Of a stretch of DNA of 64,000 bases, positions 1 through 11,500 are shown piece by piece; the stretch's first letter is position 1; each line of letters opens with the position of its first letter. The translations under genes were made by a program, and so were the position numbers. The DNA is taken from the NCBI RefSeq assembly GCF_035046505.1, contig NC_089822.1, forward strand, positions 268,533,024 to 268,597,023, given 5' to 3'. The notes beneath the pieces are model-generated. The model was not told the origin of the DNA. It worked only from the letters and a program-made list of their open reading frames with translations, and did no database searches. This stretch comes from Tiliqua scincoides. Lineage: Eukaryota > Chordata > Lepidosauria > Squamata > Scincidae.

Positions 1-537
1 TTTGGGTATCACCCCAGAGAATCTCCCTCACCCGGCTGACTGCTATTCAATGGAAAAAGGCAAAGAGGCAACTTTAACAATGGCTTGTTAAAGTTACAAA
101 AAAGAAGTTGTTTACTTACAGTTCCACTGAGTGTTTTTACAGCATATTTACAGCATCTGATTAGTATCAGAGGTTCAGCTATTATTTAGATAGCAAGGCT
201 CTAGAGCTTCCTCGCCCTGCATGCCATGTGCTCAAGATGGCGTGGGCATCAGAGTCCTGCTTTGTGCCATCTTAACAGGTCAGTGGTTAGAGGACAAGAG
301 AGAAGGAAGTGCTCAGAGGAGAAGGAAGGATAAAGGGTTAGGGTCAAACCCCCACAAGGATCACAGAGAGAAGAGGTAAAAAACAGTAGATTCACTGGGC
401 CATAGCTTCACCCCTTCTAGACAGCATCCTGCATCCTGCCCCCTCTGGACAGCAGACGGAGTTACATCAACTCCAACACCTCTTCTCAACTCCAGATGCA
501 TGAGTCTAGCTGCAGATTTATACTTTCTCGTAGAATC
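1..537. other. No gene seen
   Basis: No coding exon, RNA gene or repeat recognised by eye. Purine-rich near 300-370. Confidence 0.4.
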
Positions 538-605
538 TGGAGGGCACCAGGATGAGGTCTCTTGTTATCTGGTGTGCTCCCTGGGGCATTTGGTGGGCCG
601 CATTT
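538..605 (+). repeat. CR1 LINE 3' fragment
   Basis: Matches the CR1 3' region seen complete at 52920-52985 (GGGCACCAGGATGAGGTCTC followed by the TTATCTGGTGTGCTCC block). Confidence 0.7.
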
Positions 606-825
606 GGGGAAGGAATCCTTTCTGGGGAAGACGTGGACTGATAGGGCAATTTTTGTGCTAGGCTAGACCAAGGCCAAGATCAGGAGATTTTATTATTATT
701 TTCTTTGTCTTTTTAATGTGATATTTGTAATGCTGCCATGTTTTAAGTAGGTTTTTAATGTTTATGGTTTTTAATGTTTATGGTTTTTATTGTGATTTTA
801 TGTTGTAAGCCCCTTTGAATGTCCT

Positions 826-1735
826 TTGGGCAGATCATGCTAAATGACATGCTAAATGACTGTGGCTTAGAGCACCTAGTCACGGAGCCCACCAGAGGAC
901 AGGTGACTCTGGATTTAATATTGTGCGGTACACAGGACCTGGTTAGAGATGTAAACATTACTGAGCCATTGGGGAACAGTGATCATGCTGCGATCCGTTT
1001 TGACATGCACCTTGGGGGAAGAATACCAGGCAAATCTCTAACAAAAAGTCTTGACTTCCGATGGGCAGACTTCCCCCAAATGAGGAGGCTGGTTAGAAGG
1101 AGGTTGAAAGGGAGGGTAAAAAGAGTCCAATCTCTCCAGAGTGCATGGAGGCTGCTTAAAACAACAGTAATAGAGGCCCAGCAGAGGTGTATACCGCAAA
1201 GAAAGAAGGGTTCCACTAAATCCAGGAGGGTGCCCGCATGGCTAACCAGCCAAGTTAGAGAGGCTGTGAAGGGCAAGGAAGCTTCCTTTCGTAAATGGAA
1301 GTCTTGCCCTAATGAGGAGAATAAAAAGGAACATAAACTGTGGCAAAAGAAATGTAAGAAGGTGATAGGGGAGGCCAAGCGAGACTATGAGGAACGCATG
1401 GCCAGCAACATGAAGGGGAATAATAAAAGCTTCTTCAAATATGTTAGAAGCAGGAAACCCGCCAGAGAAGCGGTTGGCCCTCTGGATGGTGAGGGAGGGG
1501 AAGGGGAGATAAAAGGAGACTTAGAGATGGCAGAGAAATTAAATGAGTTCTTTGCATCTGTCTTCACGGCAGAAGACCTCGGGCAGATACCGATGCCCGA
1601 ACGGCCCCTCCTAACTGAGGAGTTAAGTCAGATAGAGGTTAAAAGAGAAGATGTTTCAGACCTCATTGATAAATTAGGCCTATGGCCAGATCCAGTGGGG
1701 TTGTTCTTATGTCATTATGTTCAGATAAAGTGGGG
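826..1735 (+). repeat. CR1 LINE, internally deleted (endonuclease end joined to 3' tail)
   Basis: An open frame covers the end of the CR1 endonuclease (SDHAAIRFD), the linker (KNNKSFFKYVRSRKP-like) and the approach to reverse transcriptase (LTEELSQIEV...LIDKL), then jumps directly into the CR1 3' tail (GGCCTATGGCCAGATCCAGT ... TTCTTATG). The whole reverse transcriptase is missing. At 690-822 there is an older SINE/LINE 3' tail (TTGTGATTTTATGTTGTAAG). Confidence 0.8.
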
Positions 1736-2013
1736 TAGAAATTTAATGAACTAAATTTTCAAGGCTGATGACTAGGTATGAACCACCATTGTTGGTTGAC
1801 TGCAGCATCTGTTATAGTCTAAACGTGGTCCAGTGGCATTACCTACCTCTCAGGCTCCCTTACTGTGAGAAGTACTCCTAGAGGCAGTGAGGAAAGAAGA
1901 AGAAGCCTGTACTATCTGTTTATAAACATGTGATGTCTCTTAACAAATGTGACACTCGGGTGCCTCGAACCAGATGGAACGCAGAGCGAGACAGACCCCC
2001 ACCTGCTATAGTT

Positions 2014-2650
2014 GTTGGCAACCTTCAGTCTCGAAAGACTCTGGTATCATAAGAACATAAGAACAGCCCCACTGGATCAGGCCATAGGCCCACCTAGTCC
2101 AGCTTCCTGTATCTCACAGCGGCCCACCAAATGCCCCAGGGAGCACACCAGATAACAAGAGACATCATCCTGGTTCCCTCCCTTGCATCTGGCATTCTGA
2201 CATAACCCATTTCTAAAATCAGGAGGTTGCACATGCACATCATAGCTTGTATCCCATAATGGATTTTTTCCCCCAGAAACTTGTCCAATCCCCTTTTAAA
2301 GGTGTCTAGGCTAGACGCCAGCACCACATCCTGTGGCAAGGAGTTCCACAGACCGACCACATGCTGAGTAAAGAAATATTGCGCTCTGAAAGGTGGTTCT
2401 GGAACAGCGTCTAGTGTGGCTGAAAAGGCCAATTCGGGAGTGACAATCCCTTCCACAATGGGAGCAAGTGCAGTCTGTCCCTGGTCTGTCTCCCTGGCTA
2501 TGGGCCTTCCTTCTTTGCCTCTTAGCCTCAGACTGTTGGCCAAGTGTCTCTTCAAACTGGGAAAGGCCATGCTGCACAGCCTGCCTCCAAGCGGGCCGCT
2601 CAGATGCCAGAGTTTCCTACTTGTTGAGGTCCATTCCTAAGGCTTATAGC
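2014..2650 (-). repeat. LINE 3' end (RTE-like, CxCxxC-tail family) split by a CR1
   Basis: The 3' end (TTGGCAACCTTCAGTCTCGA on the plus strand) and C-terminal tail coding ([18 protein letters not shown]) flank a CR1 fragment. The same LINE family occurs at 7545, 17583, 24938, 32463, 40062 and 50384. I recall predicted proteins of this type being labelled craniofacial development protein 2-like; the clade is not certain. Confidence 0.8.
2049..2380 (-). repeat. CR1 LINE 3' fragment inserted in the LINE above
   Basis: Starts with the CR1 3' end (AAGAACATAAGAACAGCCCC) and reads back to the end of the ORF (FTQHVVGLWNSLPQDVVLAS). It interrupts the host LINE between GGTATC and GCGCTCTG. Confidence 0.85.
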
Positions 2651-2785
2651 CTATAGAGGTCCATCCTAAGCTATAGTTAGATGTTAAATCAAGTGCCTGC
2701 CATATCTGTGGACTGGGCTACGTTTAATTCAGTAAATGATGATTTCCAGGGTTTAGTGGGGCCCTCTGCATCTTTTAGAGTAAAG

Positions 2786-3093
2786 CAGTGTTTCTCAAAC
2801 TGTGGATCCGGACCCAGTAGGTGGGTCGCAAGCCAATTTCAGGTGGGTCCCCATGTGTATTTTATATTTAATGCTACCCTGGTCTGCGACTGCATCTGGG
2901 GAAATGTTACAGATCTGGACTTTGAAGAGGCTACAATGTCTCTGCTTTGAACAATGATCATCAATGGTGCTGACTCCCGGGGAAGCGCGCGGGTCGGTTC
3001 GGACTGTTCCGAATGGTCCTGCTTGATGATGTCACTGCTGGTGGGTCTCGTACTAAAAGGTGGGTCCTGCTGCTAAAAGTGTGCCAACCACTG
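2786..3093. mobile_element. hAT-type MITE
   Basis: Ends CAGTGTTTCTCAAACTGTGG and CCAACCACTG are inverted; the flanks GAGTAAAG and GGGTAAAG look like an 8-bp duplication with one mismatch. Related copies at 12362 and 53527. Confidence 0.7.
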
Positions 3094-3099
3094 GGTAAA

Positions 3100-3850
3100 G
3101 GGTTGCTGAGGCCAGAGTGACCCAGGCAGCCCCCGAGAGAGGTCCCTGCGGAGACCCAAACCCCGGGGGAGCGAGGGGCGGGCTGCGCTGGGCTGGCACC
3201 GGGCGGGGGGGGGGAGCGGAGGGCTGGTCGGGGGCTGAGCCAGAGGCGGAGCCCGAGCCGGCCCGACCCCCCGCCAGCCTCCAACCCCTTCCGCGCCTGC
3301 CCGGCCTGGGGAGGGGAGGCGGTGCCGCAGCCAGCCAGCCAGCGAGCAGGCTCCGCTTCGCCTGCAGCCCCGCCGCCCCCCCCCCCCGCTTGGCAGAGGA
3401 GACGGACGCCCCCCCCCCCCGAGCTGCGGTGAGTCTGGGGGAGCTGGACCAGGGAGGGACCCCGCAGGCCCCCCGTGCAAGAAGCGGGAGACTGAGCAGC
3501 CCGCCAGCCCCGGCGCGGGGGGCCGGCAGGGAGAAGCGCCCCCTCCCCCAGGGGCATCTCCGGGGAGGCGACCCCAGAACGGTCCGGGGAGCCCCGATTC
3601 CGGCATGCGGCCTGCTGGCAAGGCAGCGGGAGCACGTGGCCGGGAGTTCCGAAGGCTTCACCCCCCCCTTCACTTTCAGCTAGCGCCTGACTCTCGCTTG
3701 GAGGACAGGAGAGAGCGGGGGGGGGGGCTGGGGAAAGTAGCACCCCCCCTGCACAGAGCACAGCCGAGCATCCCACATCCCGAGGGGGGAGCCAAGCAGC
3801 TGGAGCTCTGCTGCGGGACTCCTTGGCCTGGAAGGCGCTTTGCAGCGCCC
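3100..3850 (+). promoter_or_regulatory. CpG-rich 5' end and probable noncoding exon 1 of gene A
   Basis: Very GC- and CpG-rich block with polyG/C runs and no convincing protein. A donor, GCTGCG|GTGAGT, ends a probable 5' UTR exon at 3428. The matching inverted copy upstream of gene B has the same donor context (GCTGTG|GTGAGT, minus strand, exon end 24358), which supports a shared promoter and exon. Homology with the gene B arm continues through 3430-3900. The transcription start is not visible. Confidence 0.6.
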
Positions 3851-4021
3851 CTGGTTGGGAGTAGAGCCTCCATGGACAGCAGGAGTCTACCTCACTTGAA
3901 AGCTGCCATGTTCCAAGGCTGAGCTGACTTCATTCAAGTATTGCAAGATTTTCCTCCTCGTCTCTGGCTGGGAGTTTCCTGCTCTTGGGGTTTGTTTGGT
4001 GGTGGTGGTGGCGGCCTTGAG

Positions 4022-4760
4022 CAGGGTGACCAGGTGTCATGACTGCAAAAGAGGACCAGGCACCCCAAATGCAGGATAGCCAAGAGGAGTGTTGGACATG
4101 ACAAAATGAAAGCTAAAAACATTCATAATAGTGATTTCATGTGATTAGTTCAAACACTGTGCTACTTGTTATTAAATTTGAAACTACAGGTCCAGCCTAT
4201 ACGCGGATTTTTTATACAGGGATTTGACTCCACAGGAATGGCCCCTGCAAATGAGAAGGAATGTGCTGATCCCTGGAGGAGGGGAAAAATGCACCCCTTT
4301 AAAATCAGTTTTAAAAACTGAACAGTCCTTTAACAACAGCCTCCATAATGAGAGAGAGAGAGAGAGAGAGAGAGTGCGAGCAAGCAGCTGGCTGACAATC
4401 CATCAATCCTTCTCTCTCCAGAAGACCCATCCCTTTCCCCTGAGCACCTGAAAGAAAGGTGATCACTTTGCATTGGTGAAGGGAGGAACAATGAAGGGCC
4501 TTTGTAAGCACTTGGAGGAAGACTGATTGATGGATTGTCTTACCATCCACTTGAGTGCTTGGAACCGAACCCACAAATAATGAGGCTCAACTTGTATTAC
4601 ATATAATTTATTAAACATAATTTATTCATGACAAGAAGGCTATGCGCTGCCAAAGAGGGGCCCATGTACAGCAAAAAAGAGGACATTTAATTTCTTTTCC
4701 AGGACACAAGGCTAAGAAAAGAGGGCATGTCCTGGGAAAAGAGGATGTCTGGTCAACCTG
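4022..4760. mobile_element. hAT-type MITE carrying an inserted Tigger-like MITE
   Basis: Inverted ends CAGGGTGACCAGGTGTC and GATGTCTGGTCAACCTG; flanks GCCTTGAG (4014-4021) and GCCTTAAG (4761-4768) form an 8-bp duplication with one mismatch. Its centre is interrupted at 4187-4594. Lies in the first intron of gene A and is absent from the gene B arm. Confidence 0.75.
4187..4594. mobile_element. Tigger-like (Tc1/mariner) MITE
   Basis: Inverted ends CAGGTCCAGCCTATACGCGG and TGAGGCTCAACTTG, flanked by TA on both sides. Contains a (GA)n tract at 4351-4374. A second copy lies at 35263-37745. Confidence 0.7.
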
Positions 4761-4859
4761 GCCTTAAGTTATTTCTGCCCAACATTGCACATATGCAACA
4801 GGGATGAAATACGTACAGCTGTGTGCTGGGCAGAAATGGGTTGGACAGGAGAAGGGCAA

Positions 4860-4985
4860 AGTCTAGGTTTTTCAGTCTAGTTGTCTAGGTTTTTTCAGTC
4901 TAGGTTTTTTCAGTCTAGTTGTCTATAGGTTTTTCAGTCTAGGTTTTTTCAGTCTAGTTTCAAAGTCTAGGTTTTTTCTAAGTAG
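4860..4985. repeat. Minisatellite
   Basis: Irregular tandem repeats of a 16-20 bp unit around TTTTTTCAGTCTAGGT in intron 1 of gene A. Confidence 0.85.
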
Positions 4986-5265
4986 ATGCAAATAAGTATT
5001 AGTTGCTGAAGAGCAATGCAGTGGTTTTGTGGGGGTCACTGATCAGCTCCTTTATTACAGGGAGAAGCCCAGTCATTTGCTGAAATCATCTCCTCCTCCT
5101 GGCTTTAAAAAAGACTCCCCATCTTGAGAGACGAAATCAGAGGAAAAGTTAGCTGCTTGGCAAGGACTTTGCCAGACTCAATAGTACCACTGAGCGCTGC
5201 CAGAAGAAATTGGCAAGAGAGCCACACTGTCGTTGTTGGAGTCTGCCTTGTAGCGTGGCTTCAGG

Positions 5266-8200
5266 ATGGAAGAGTTGGACTCAACTGCCCCTCGCCCAGG
5301 AAGATACACTGAGACTGGGGGCAGTGGGGAATTCTGGGAAAGAACCATGCAGAAGGACCTGGGAAAGGATACCCTCGGCCCACCTGTGCAGCAGCATGAA
5401 TGCTTCAGGCGGTTTCTCTACCAAGAGGCTGGGGGGCCTCGGGAGGCTTGCAGCCAGCTCCATTCCCTTTGCCGCCAGTGGCTGAAACCGGAGCAGCACA
5501 CCAAGAACCAGATGCTGGACCTGGTGATCCTGGAGCAGTTCCTGGCCATCCTGCCCCCGGAGATGGAGAGCTGGGTGAGGGGATGTGGGCCGGAGACCAG
5601 TTCCCAGGCAGTGGCGCTGGCAGAAGGCTTCCTCCTGAGCCAGGCAGAGGAGGAGAGGCAGGAGGGGCAGCAGGTGAGAGTGTTTCCTCCTGGTGTTTTC
5701 AAGGCGCTGACGGTGTCTGTGCAGATCTTGCAGAGTGGAGATCTGCTCCTGCTGATCTTGCAGAGTGGAGATTTGCTCCTGTGCTACTCCTGCTACTGCT
5801 ACTCCTGCTACTCCTGCTACTGTGCCTGGCCCATTCCTTGTTTCATCCCCAGCATAGGAGCTTCAGGGGCAGGAGCCGAGATTAGGGCAAGAATATCCTG
5901 AAGTTTCCCACCATGTCTGGACTTGTCTCAAGCCCTTTCCCTGACCTGTTTCCTTTTTCTAATTCTTCCCCCAATTCCTGTCCTGGGGTCCCCTCTTGTG
6001 TTTCAGACCCCACTGGAGCTGGCAGGAGTTGCTGCTCTTTTCCCGGAGGCAGAGAAGGCCCCGCTGGACAGCAGAGAGAGGCCGCTATTCCGGTGGACTG
6101 TGCAGGACAGTGACAGAGGCCCTGCTTTGCTGGGTGAGGCCAGGGGTGGGGTTTCCATCTCTTGAGGACCTCAAATCCTTGCCCTGCTTTTTCATACCCC
6201 TGAGTCTTTCGGAGAGATGCTTAGCTAGACCCTCTCCCTCAGTCTGTTTGTGTTTCTGACTCCGTGTTGCCATCGATCATAATTCACAGCATGTGTTGTA
6301 CCTGTATTGAGCCTTGCACAGTGTGCTTGATACAATTAAAGCAGCACTGTGAATTTTTCCCAATACCTACACAGAGACCAGCTTGTTCTCAGCAGCTCAG
6401 ATGCACAATTGTGTACAAATGTGTCTCCATCTCAGGTGGTGAATTGGTTCCGGTGATTCATCCTGGCTCCTCTCTTTGGTGTGCCACAGTGAAAGCGACT
6501 TCCATGCAGCCTAATCAGGTAGGGGAAGGACCATGTGCCTCTGTCCTCTGGACACCTCCTGGACCCTGAAGGACTCTTGGTCTCTCCCTTTCAGTCAGGG
6601 AAATCTGTTGGTTCAGAGAGCTGCGGGTGCCTCTCACGGAGATACCCATCTTCCAGGAAGGTCCACATCAATCTCAAAGGTTAACCAGGTTGCTGTCTTC
6701 AACTGAGTGAGGCCATCCCTCCAAATGCTACAAACACCTTCCCTGAGCTCTGGTTCTACTTTAACTCCCCTTCCAGACAGTGCTTGTACGTGGAAGGACC
6801 CTCAAGTTATCAGATAGGAAAAACCGTTTTCTTCTTTGTTCAGGGTCTGGTGTCCTTTGAGGAGGTGGCTGTGCATTTCACAGAGGAGGAATGGGCTCTG
6901 CTGAATTCACACCAAAAGGCTCTGCACATGGAAGTCATGGAGGAGAATTGGAGGATCGTGGCCTCGCTTGGTAAGGCTCCTTCTTTTCATTTATTGTTCT
7001 AAAATGCTAAAAACTGTTGTTTTAGCCTTTTCTTGGTCTTTTGATATAGTGCAGTTCCTCCTACTCTTTTCTGCTCTTGCGGGATTTTGTTAAAGTATTT
7101 CCATCTTTAACAGATGGAAAAATTAACAAACACTCCCTAATTTCAATGCAAAATATTAAAACACCTGAGGAGCCCTCCCTATTTCTTGCCTTCAAAATTT
7201 GGAGTGTGCCAAGACATTCAGAGCAGTGTGGTAGCGGCAGATCAATCTTCCTGCCCAAAAAACCTGTAAGGTAGGCTAGTGAATCTCCGAAGACTATCCA
7301 GTCAACTTCCTGCTTGAGCTGGGAGCCAAAGCAGCGCAGCAGAGGTAGCTGAACCTTCCTCACAACCCTGTAAGGTAGGCAAGTCAATTTATTAATATGG
7401 TCAGAGACCAGCATGAACAAAATGTAGCAACATTGCCTGTGCAAACAAAATTTAAAAATTTTAACAGTTAAATGTTCATCATTCTAAAAACCGGAAAGCA
7501 GAAAAGATGACCATCAGAATTTTTTCTCATAACTAATAATGTAGTAGTTGGCAACCTTCAGTCTTGAAAGACTATGGTATCGCGCTCTGAATGGTGTTCT
7601 GGCACAGCGTCTAGTGTGGCTGAAAAGGCCAATTCTGGAGTGACAATCCCTTCCACACTGGGAGCAAGTGCAGTCTGTCCCTGGTCTGTCTCCCTGGCTA
7701 CGGGCCTTCTTTCTTGGCTTCTTTGCCTCAGTCTGTTGGCCAAGTGTCTCTTCAAACTGGGAAAGGCCATGCTGCACAGCCTGCCTCCAAGCGGGCCGCT
7801 CAGAGTAACTAATAATACTCTTGCGGGTTTTGCAGGCAGCTGCCAAGAAAATAACACTCCCTCTTGTGAAGTGTGGGTTAGCTCTCTTAAGAAGTTCCTT
7901 GGCTATCTCCTCATCGGGCAGGCCTGAAAATTTCCTAATCAGGGGAGTAATAAACGTAGCACGTATCCCGTGATCAAATGAGCAGTGGAACAAAACGTGT
8001 TCAATTGTTTCCACCTCGCCTGAGCCACAGGGGCAAATCCTTTCAGGGATAGGGCTCTTTCTGTAGCAACCCTCAACATATGCTGAGGGGAGAGCTCTCC
8101 ATTTAGTTAAAAAGAATAAAATATTATTAATTATTATAAATATTAAGAAAAGAATATTGATAAATTGACTTGACTGGACCCTATAAGGTAGGCTAGCCTT

Positions 8201-10133
8201 TTACTTTCCTAAGAATATCCAATCAGCTTCCTAATTGAACTGGGGGTGCGTCTGGGTCTCCAGAGTCCCAACCCAGATCTCAATACCACACCACCTTGCA
8301 GTCAATCCGAGCAACAGACACAACTGAACACATGGAAGGATCTGTTTCCTTCTTATAGTTTCACTATCTGAATGTTTAGCTTTGATTGTTGGCTAGTTTG
8401 AAACTGCTTTTTTTAATGTCTCTTACCCGTTTTCTCTCTTCGTTCCAGCAGGTGCTGGGCAGAAAAAGGAAAAGGAGCAAGCTCCACACAGAGTGTTGTT
8501 GGAAAGAGTCAGAGAGCAGAGATGCAAAACAGAAGCAAAGCATGATACCTTCCAAGCCATGAGACTCCAAGAACAAAGAGGCAAAGGAAAGGAAGGGGGT
8601 CAGTGCTCTGTGTGTGGGAAAAACTTCCGTAGGACATCAAGCCTTTACGATCATTGGAAAATCCACCGTGGGGAGAGGCCACATCAGTGCTTGGAGTGTG
8701 GAAAATGCTTCCTTCAGAGTACACACCTTATTTCACATCAGAAAATCCACATACAGCAGAACTATAAATGCTTGGAATGTGGAAAGACTTTCCCTCAATC
8801 CTATCGTCTTATTTTACATCAAAGAATTCATACAGGGCACAAACCATATAAATGCTTTGAGTGTAGAAAAAGCTTCCGTGAGAGATCGGGCCTCAGGAAA
8901 CACAAAAGAATCCACACAGGGGAGAAACCCTATAAATGCTTTGAGTGTAAAAAGAGCTTCCGTGATGGATCGGATCTCAGGAAACATAAAAGAATCCACA
9001 CAGGAGAAAAGCCATATAAGTGCCTGGTGTGTGGAAAGAGCTTCAGACAAAAAGGAAACCTCACTTCCCACTATCAAATCCACACAAGGGAGAAGCCCTA
9101 TAAGTGCTTGGAGTGCGGAAAGAGTTTCTACCTGCACAAATCACTCACTGCTCATCAAAGAGTTCACACTGGTGAGAAACCTTTTAAATGCTTGGAATGT
9201 GGCAAGGGCTTCAATGAATGTGGAAAGCTTCTTATACATCAGCGAACCCACACAGGGGAGAAGCCATATAAATGCCTGGAGTGTGGAAAGGCCTTCAATG
9301 CGAGCACAAGTCTGACTCTGCATCAAAGAACTCACTCAGGTGAGAAGCCATTTAAATGCTTGGAGTGTGGAAAGAGCTTCAGTGAGAGCTCATACCTCAC
9401 TGTGCATCGAAGAAGCCACACAGGGGAGAAGCCCTATAAATGCTTGGAGTGTGGAAGGGGTTTCAGTGATCGTAGAAACCTTCTTGTACATCAAAGAACC
9501 CACACAGGGGAGAAGCCATTTGAATGCTTGGAGTGTGGAAAGTGTTTCAGTCAGAAAGGAAACCTCACTACCCATTATCGAATCCACACAAGGGAGAGGC
9601 CGTATTTATGCTTGGAGTGTGGGAAAAGCTTCCGTGACACATCGGAACTCAAAAGACACAACAAGATCCATACAGGGGAGATACCATATAAATGCTTGGA
9701 GTGTGGAAGTGGCTTCTATGATCGTATAACCCTTCTTATACATCAACGGATTCACACAGGGGAGAAGCCCTATAAATGCTTGGAGTGTGGAAGGTGTTTC
9801 ACTCAGAAGGGGAGCCTCACTTCTCATTATCGGATCCACACAGGAGAGAAACCCTATAAATGCTTGGAGTGTGGAAAGTGTTTCAGTCAGAAAGGGATCC
9901 TTACTTCCCATTATCGAACCCACACAGGGGAGAAGCCATATCAATGCTTTGAGTGTGGCAAGTGTTTCATTCAGAAAGGGAAGCTTGCTTCCCATTATCT
10001 AATCCACACAGGGGAGAAGACATATAAATGTTTGGAGGGTGGAAATGGCTCCCATTGTCAGCAAAAGCTGGGGGAGACTTTGGGACATCCTATAGAGATT
10101 CCCCTTTGTGCCAGTTTTGAGTCTTCATCTTAA
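5266..10133 (+). CDS. Gene A: SCAN-KRAB-C2H2 zinc-finger protein (intact)
   Basis: Nuclear DNA-binding regulator. Coding exons: 5266-5673 (SCAN), 6007-6133 and 6436-6518 (linker), 6844-6970 (KRAB A box), 8449-10133 (zinc fingers); phases 0, 1, 0, 1; total 2430 nt, 809 aa. SCAN runs from about residue 45 ([16 protein letters not shown]) to residue 130. KRAB reads [17 protein letters not shown], ending [11 protein letters not shown]. The last exon encodes 17 good C2H2 fingers with TGEKPY-type linkers and a degenerate 18th (KCLEGG) before the stop. ATG 5266 is the first after an in-frame TAG at 5251 and has A at -3 and G at +4. The SCAN exon probably begins at 5060 after TTATTACAG, so it carries 5' UTR. 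A noncoding first exon ending at 3428 is likely. SCAN mediates dimerisation; KRAB normally recruits TRIM28, but this A box departs from the binding consensus. Confidence 0.9.
7545..7806 (-). repeat. LINE 3' fragment (RTE-like family) with target duplication
   Basis: Same family as 2014-2650. TAACTAATAAT occurs on both sides (about 7528 and 7806), an 11-bp target duplication, so this is a 5'-truncated insertion into an older LINE in intron 4 of gene A. Confidence 0.8.
7807..8115 (-). repeat. Old LINE remnant with zf-RVT-like C-terminus
   Basis: Minus-strand frame has [18 protein letters not shown], the C-x-C...H...C knuckle at the end of some LINE reverse transcriptases. A related older repeat (GTAAGGTAGGCTAG) flanks it at 7265-7385 and 8185-8310. 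Confidence 0.6.
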
Positions 10134-10140
10134 GGGTAAA

Positions 10141-10511
10141 AACATAAGAAAAGCCCCACTGGATCAGGCCACAGGCCCATCTAGTCCAGCTTCCTGTATC
10201 TCACAGAGGCCCACCAAATACCCCAGGGAGCACACCAGATAACAAGAGACCTGCATCCTGGTGCCCTCCCTTGCATCTGACATAGTCCATTTCTAAAATC
10301 AGGAGGTTGCACATACACATCATGGCTTGTAACCCATAATGAATTTTTCCTCCAGAAACGTGTCCAATCCCCTTTTAAAGGCATCCAGGCCAGATGCCAA
10401 CACCATATGCTGTGGCAAGGAGTTCCACAGACCAATTACACGCTGAGTAAAGAAATATTTTCTTTTGTCTGTCCTAACTCTCCCAACACTCAATTTTAGT
10501 GGATGTCAAAT
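10141..10511 (-). repeat. CR1 LINE 3' fragment abutting the gene A stop codon
   Basis: CR1 3' end beginning eight bases after the gene A stop, reading back to the DKRKYFF region. It therefore makes up the proximal 3' UTR of gene A in antisense. Confidence 0.85.
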
Positions 10512-10556
10512 TTAGTGAATCCGTTTTAGGGTCTTGTAGACTAATCTATTCTCGAC

Positions 10557-10862
10557 ATGGTGGGTCCTCCTTATCCATGGGGCTGACATCGAGGGATTTG
10601 AATATCTGTGGAGGCTGAGCCTGTGACTGGAGGACCTCAGAGGACCTCCCGGATATAACCAGAAGTGCCTTCCATTTGCATCTGAGAGGCCTTTTGAGGA
10701 GACCAGGAGACAAGTGCGACCTCTGGAGGGCAGGCTGCAGCCCCCAGATAATTTGTTGCAGCACTGTGTTGCCTCCCCCCCCCCAATTCAGTTATCTGTT
10801 TAATTTGGTATCCTTGTGGGGAGGGTTTCTGGAATGGATTCCAAGGGTCTACTATATTTCAA
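10557..10862. mobile_element. Tigger-like MITE
   Basis: Ends TGGGTCCTCCTTATCCATGG and GGATTCCAAGGGTCTACTA are roughly inverted and of the Tigger type. Confidence 0.5.
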
Positions 10863-10869
10863 TTTCGTA

Positions 10870-11285
10870 AGTGGTCTTCTGTCTCTTGCTTGCCTTCAAA
10901 TACCGGGCATTGCTTCAAGTCAGACATCTGCCATGGAGGGACCCAGTTTGCCTGAACAAGTGTTTCTAACGGTTTTCCCCTAACATGTTTCTCATCTCCT
11001 ACTATTTAACCGCAGTGTAAATATGCTACTATTAGGCATAGAAATGTATATAAAGAAGCCCTGAGCCCCTTATCAGCGAGCATTGACATAGACCAGTGTT
11101 TCTCAGCATTTGCCCCTTGCTGTACCTCTTTCCGTCATCCACCTATTGGAAGTACCATCGGAAGCAACTTGCAATGATGTTTGTGCTGAACTGGTGCACC
11201 CAGAGGCTGAAGTGGTGGTGGTGAAGGGCCGTCCTATCCTGTTTTGTTTGCCTTCTGTTCAAAGCGATTGGTGACTGTGCTTGAG
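10870..11285. other. No gene seen
   Basis: No recognisable exon. TGTATATAAAG near 11046 is TATA-like, but no transcript is supported. Confidence 0.35.
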
Positions 11286-11289
11286 TGTT

Positions 11290-11500
11290 GCCAATAAAAG
11301 GCATGTCTGTGACCGACTTCTGTGTTATTGCTCCCAAACCCAAATGAATCTTTGCCTCTTGGCTGTGCGGTGTCCCACAGGGTATGGTTTTGTCCCTATG
11401 CCTCTCAGCATCTACCTGAAGACCTTGGAGAAGGTCACCCAAGGGTTTGAGCTATGGTGTCCTCACAATGCAAATGGCACCCTGCACCATCTTTCAGCCT
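11290..11500 (+). repeat. L2-like LINE reverse-transcriptase fragment
   Basis: Degenerate match to the L2 VPQGSVLSP...IYLKPL region; homologous to 25758-25930. Confidence 0.55.

Noticed and set aside
2961-3776. 271-codon open frame on the minus strand
   Set aside because: Low-complexity Pro/Gly/Ala/Ser product of a CpG-rich block; no domain, and overlapping frames in the same block are equally open.
5740-5820. LLLLL-rich stretch after the gene A SCAN exon as a membrane segment
   Set aside because: Lies beyond the GTGAGAG donor in a short intronic repeat of CTACTCCTG units.
8614-10002. Alternative-frame and antisense open frames over the finger exons of A and B
   Set aside because: Shadows of tandem finger repeats; the true frame has the C2H2 pattern.
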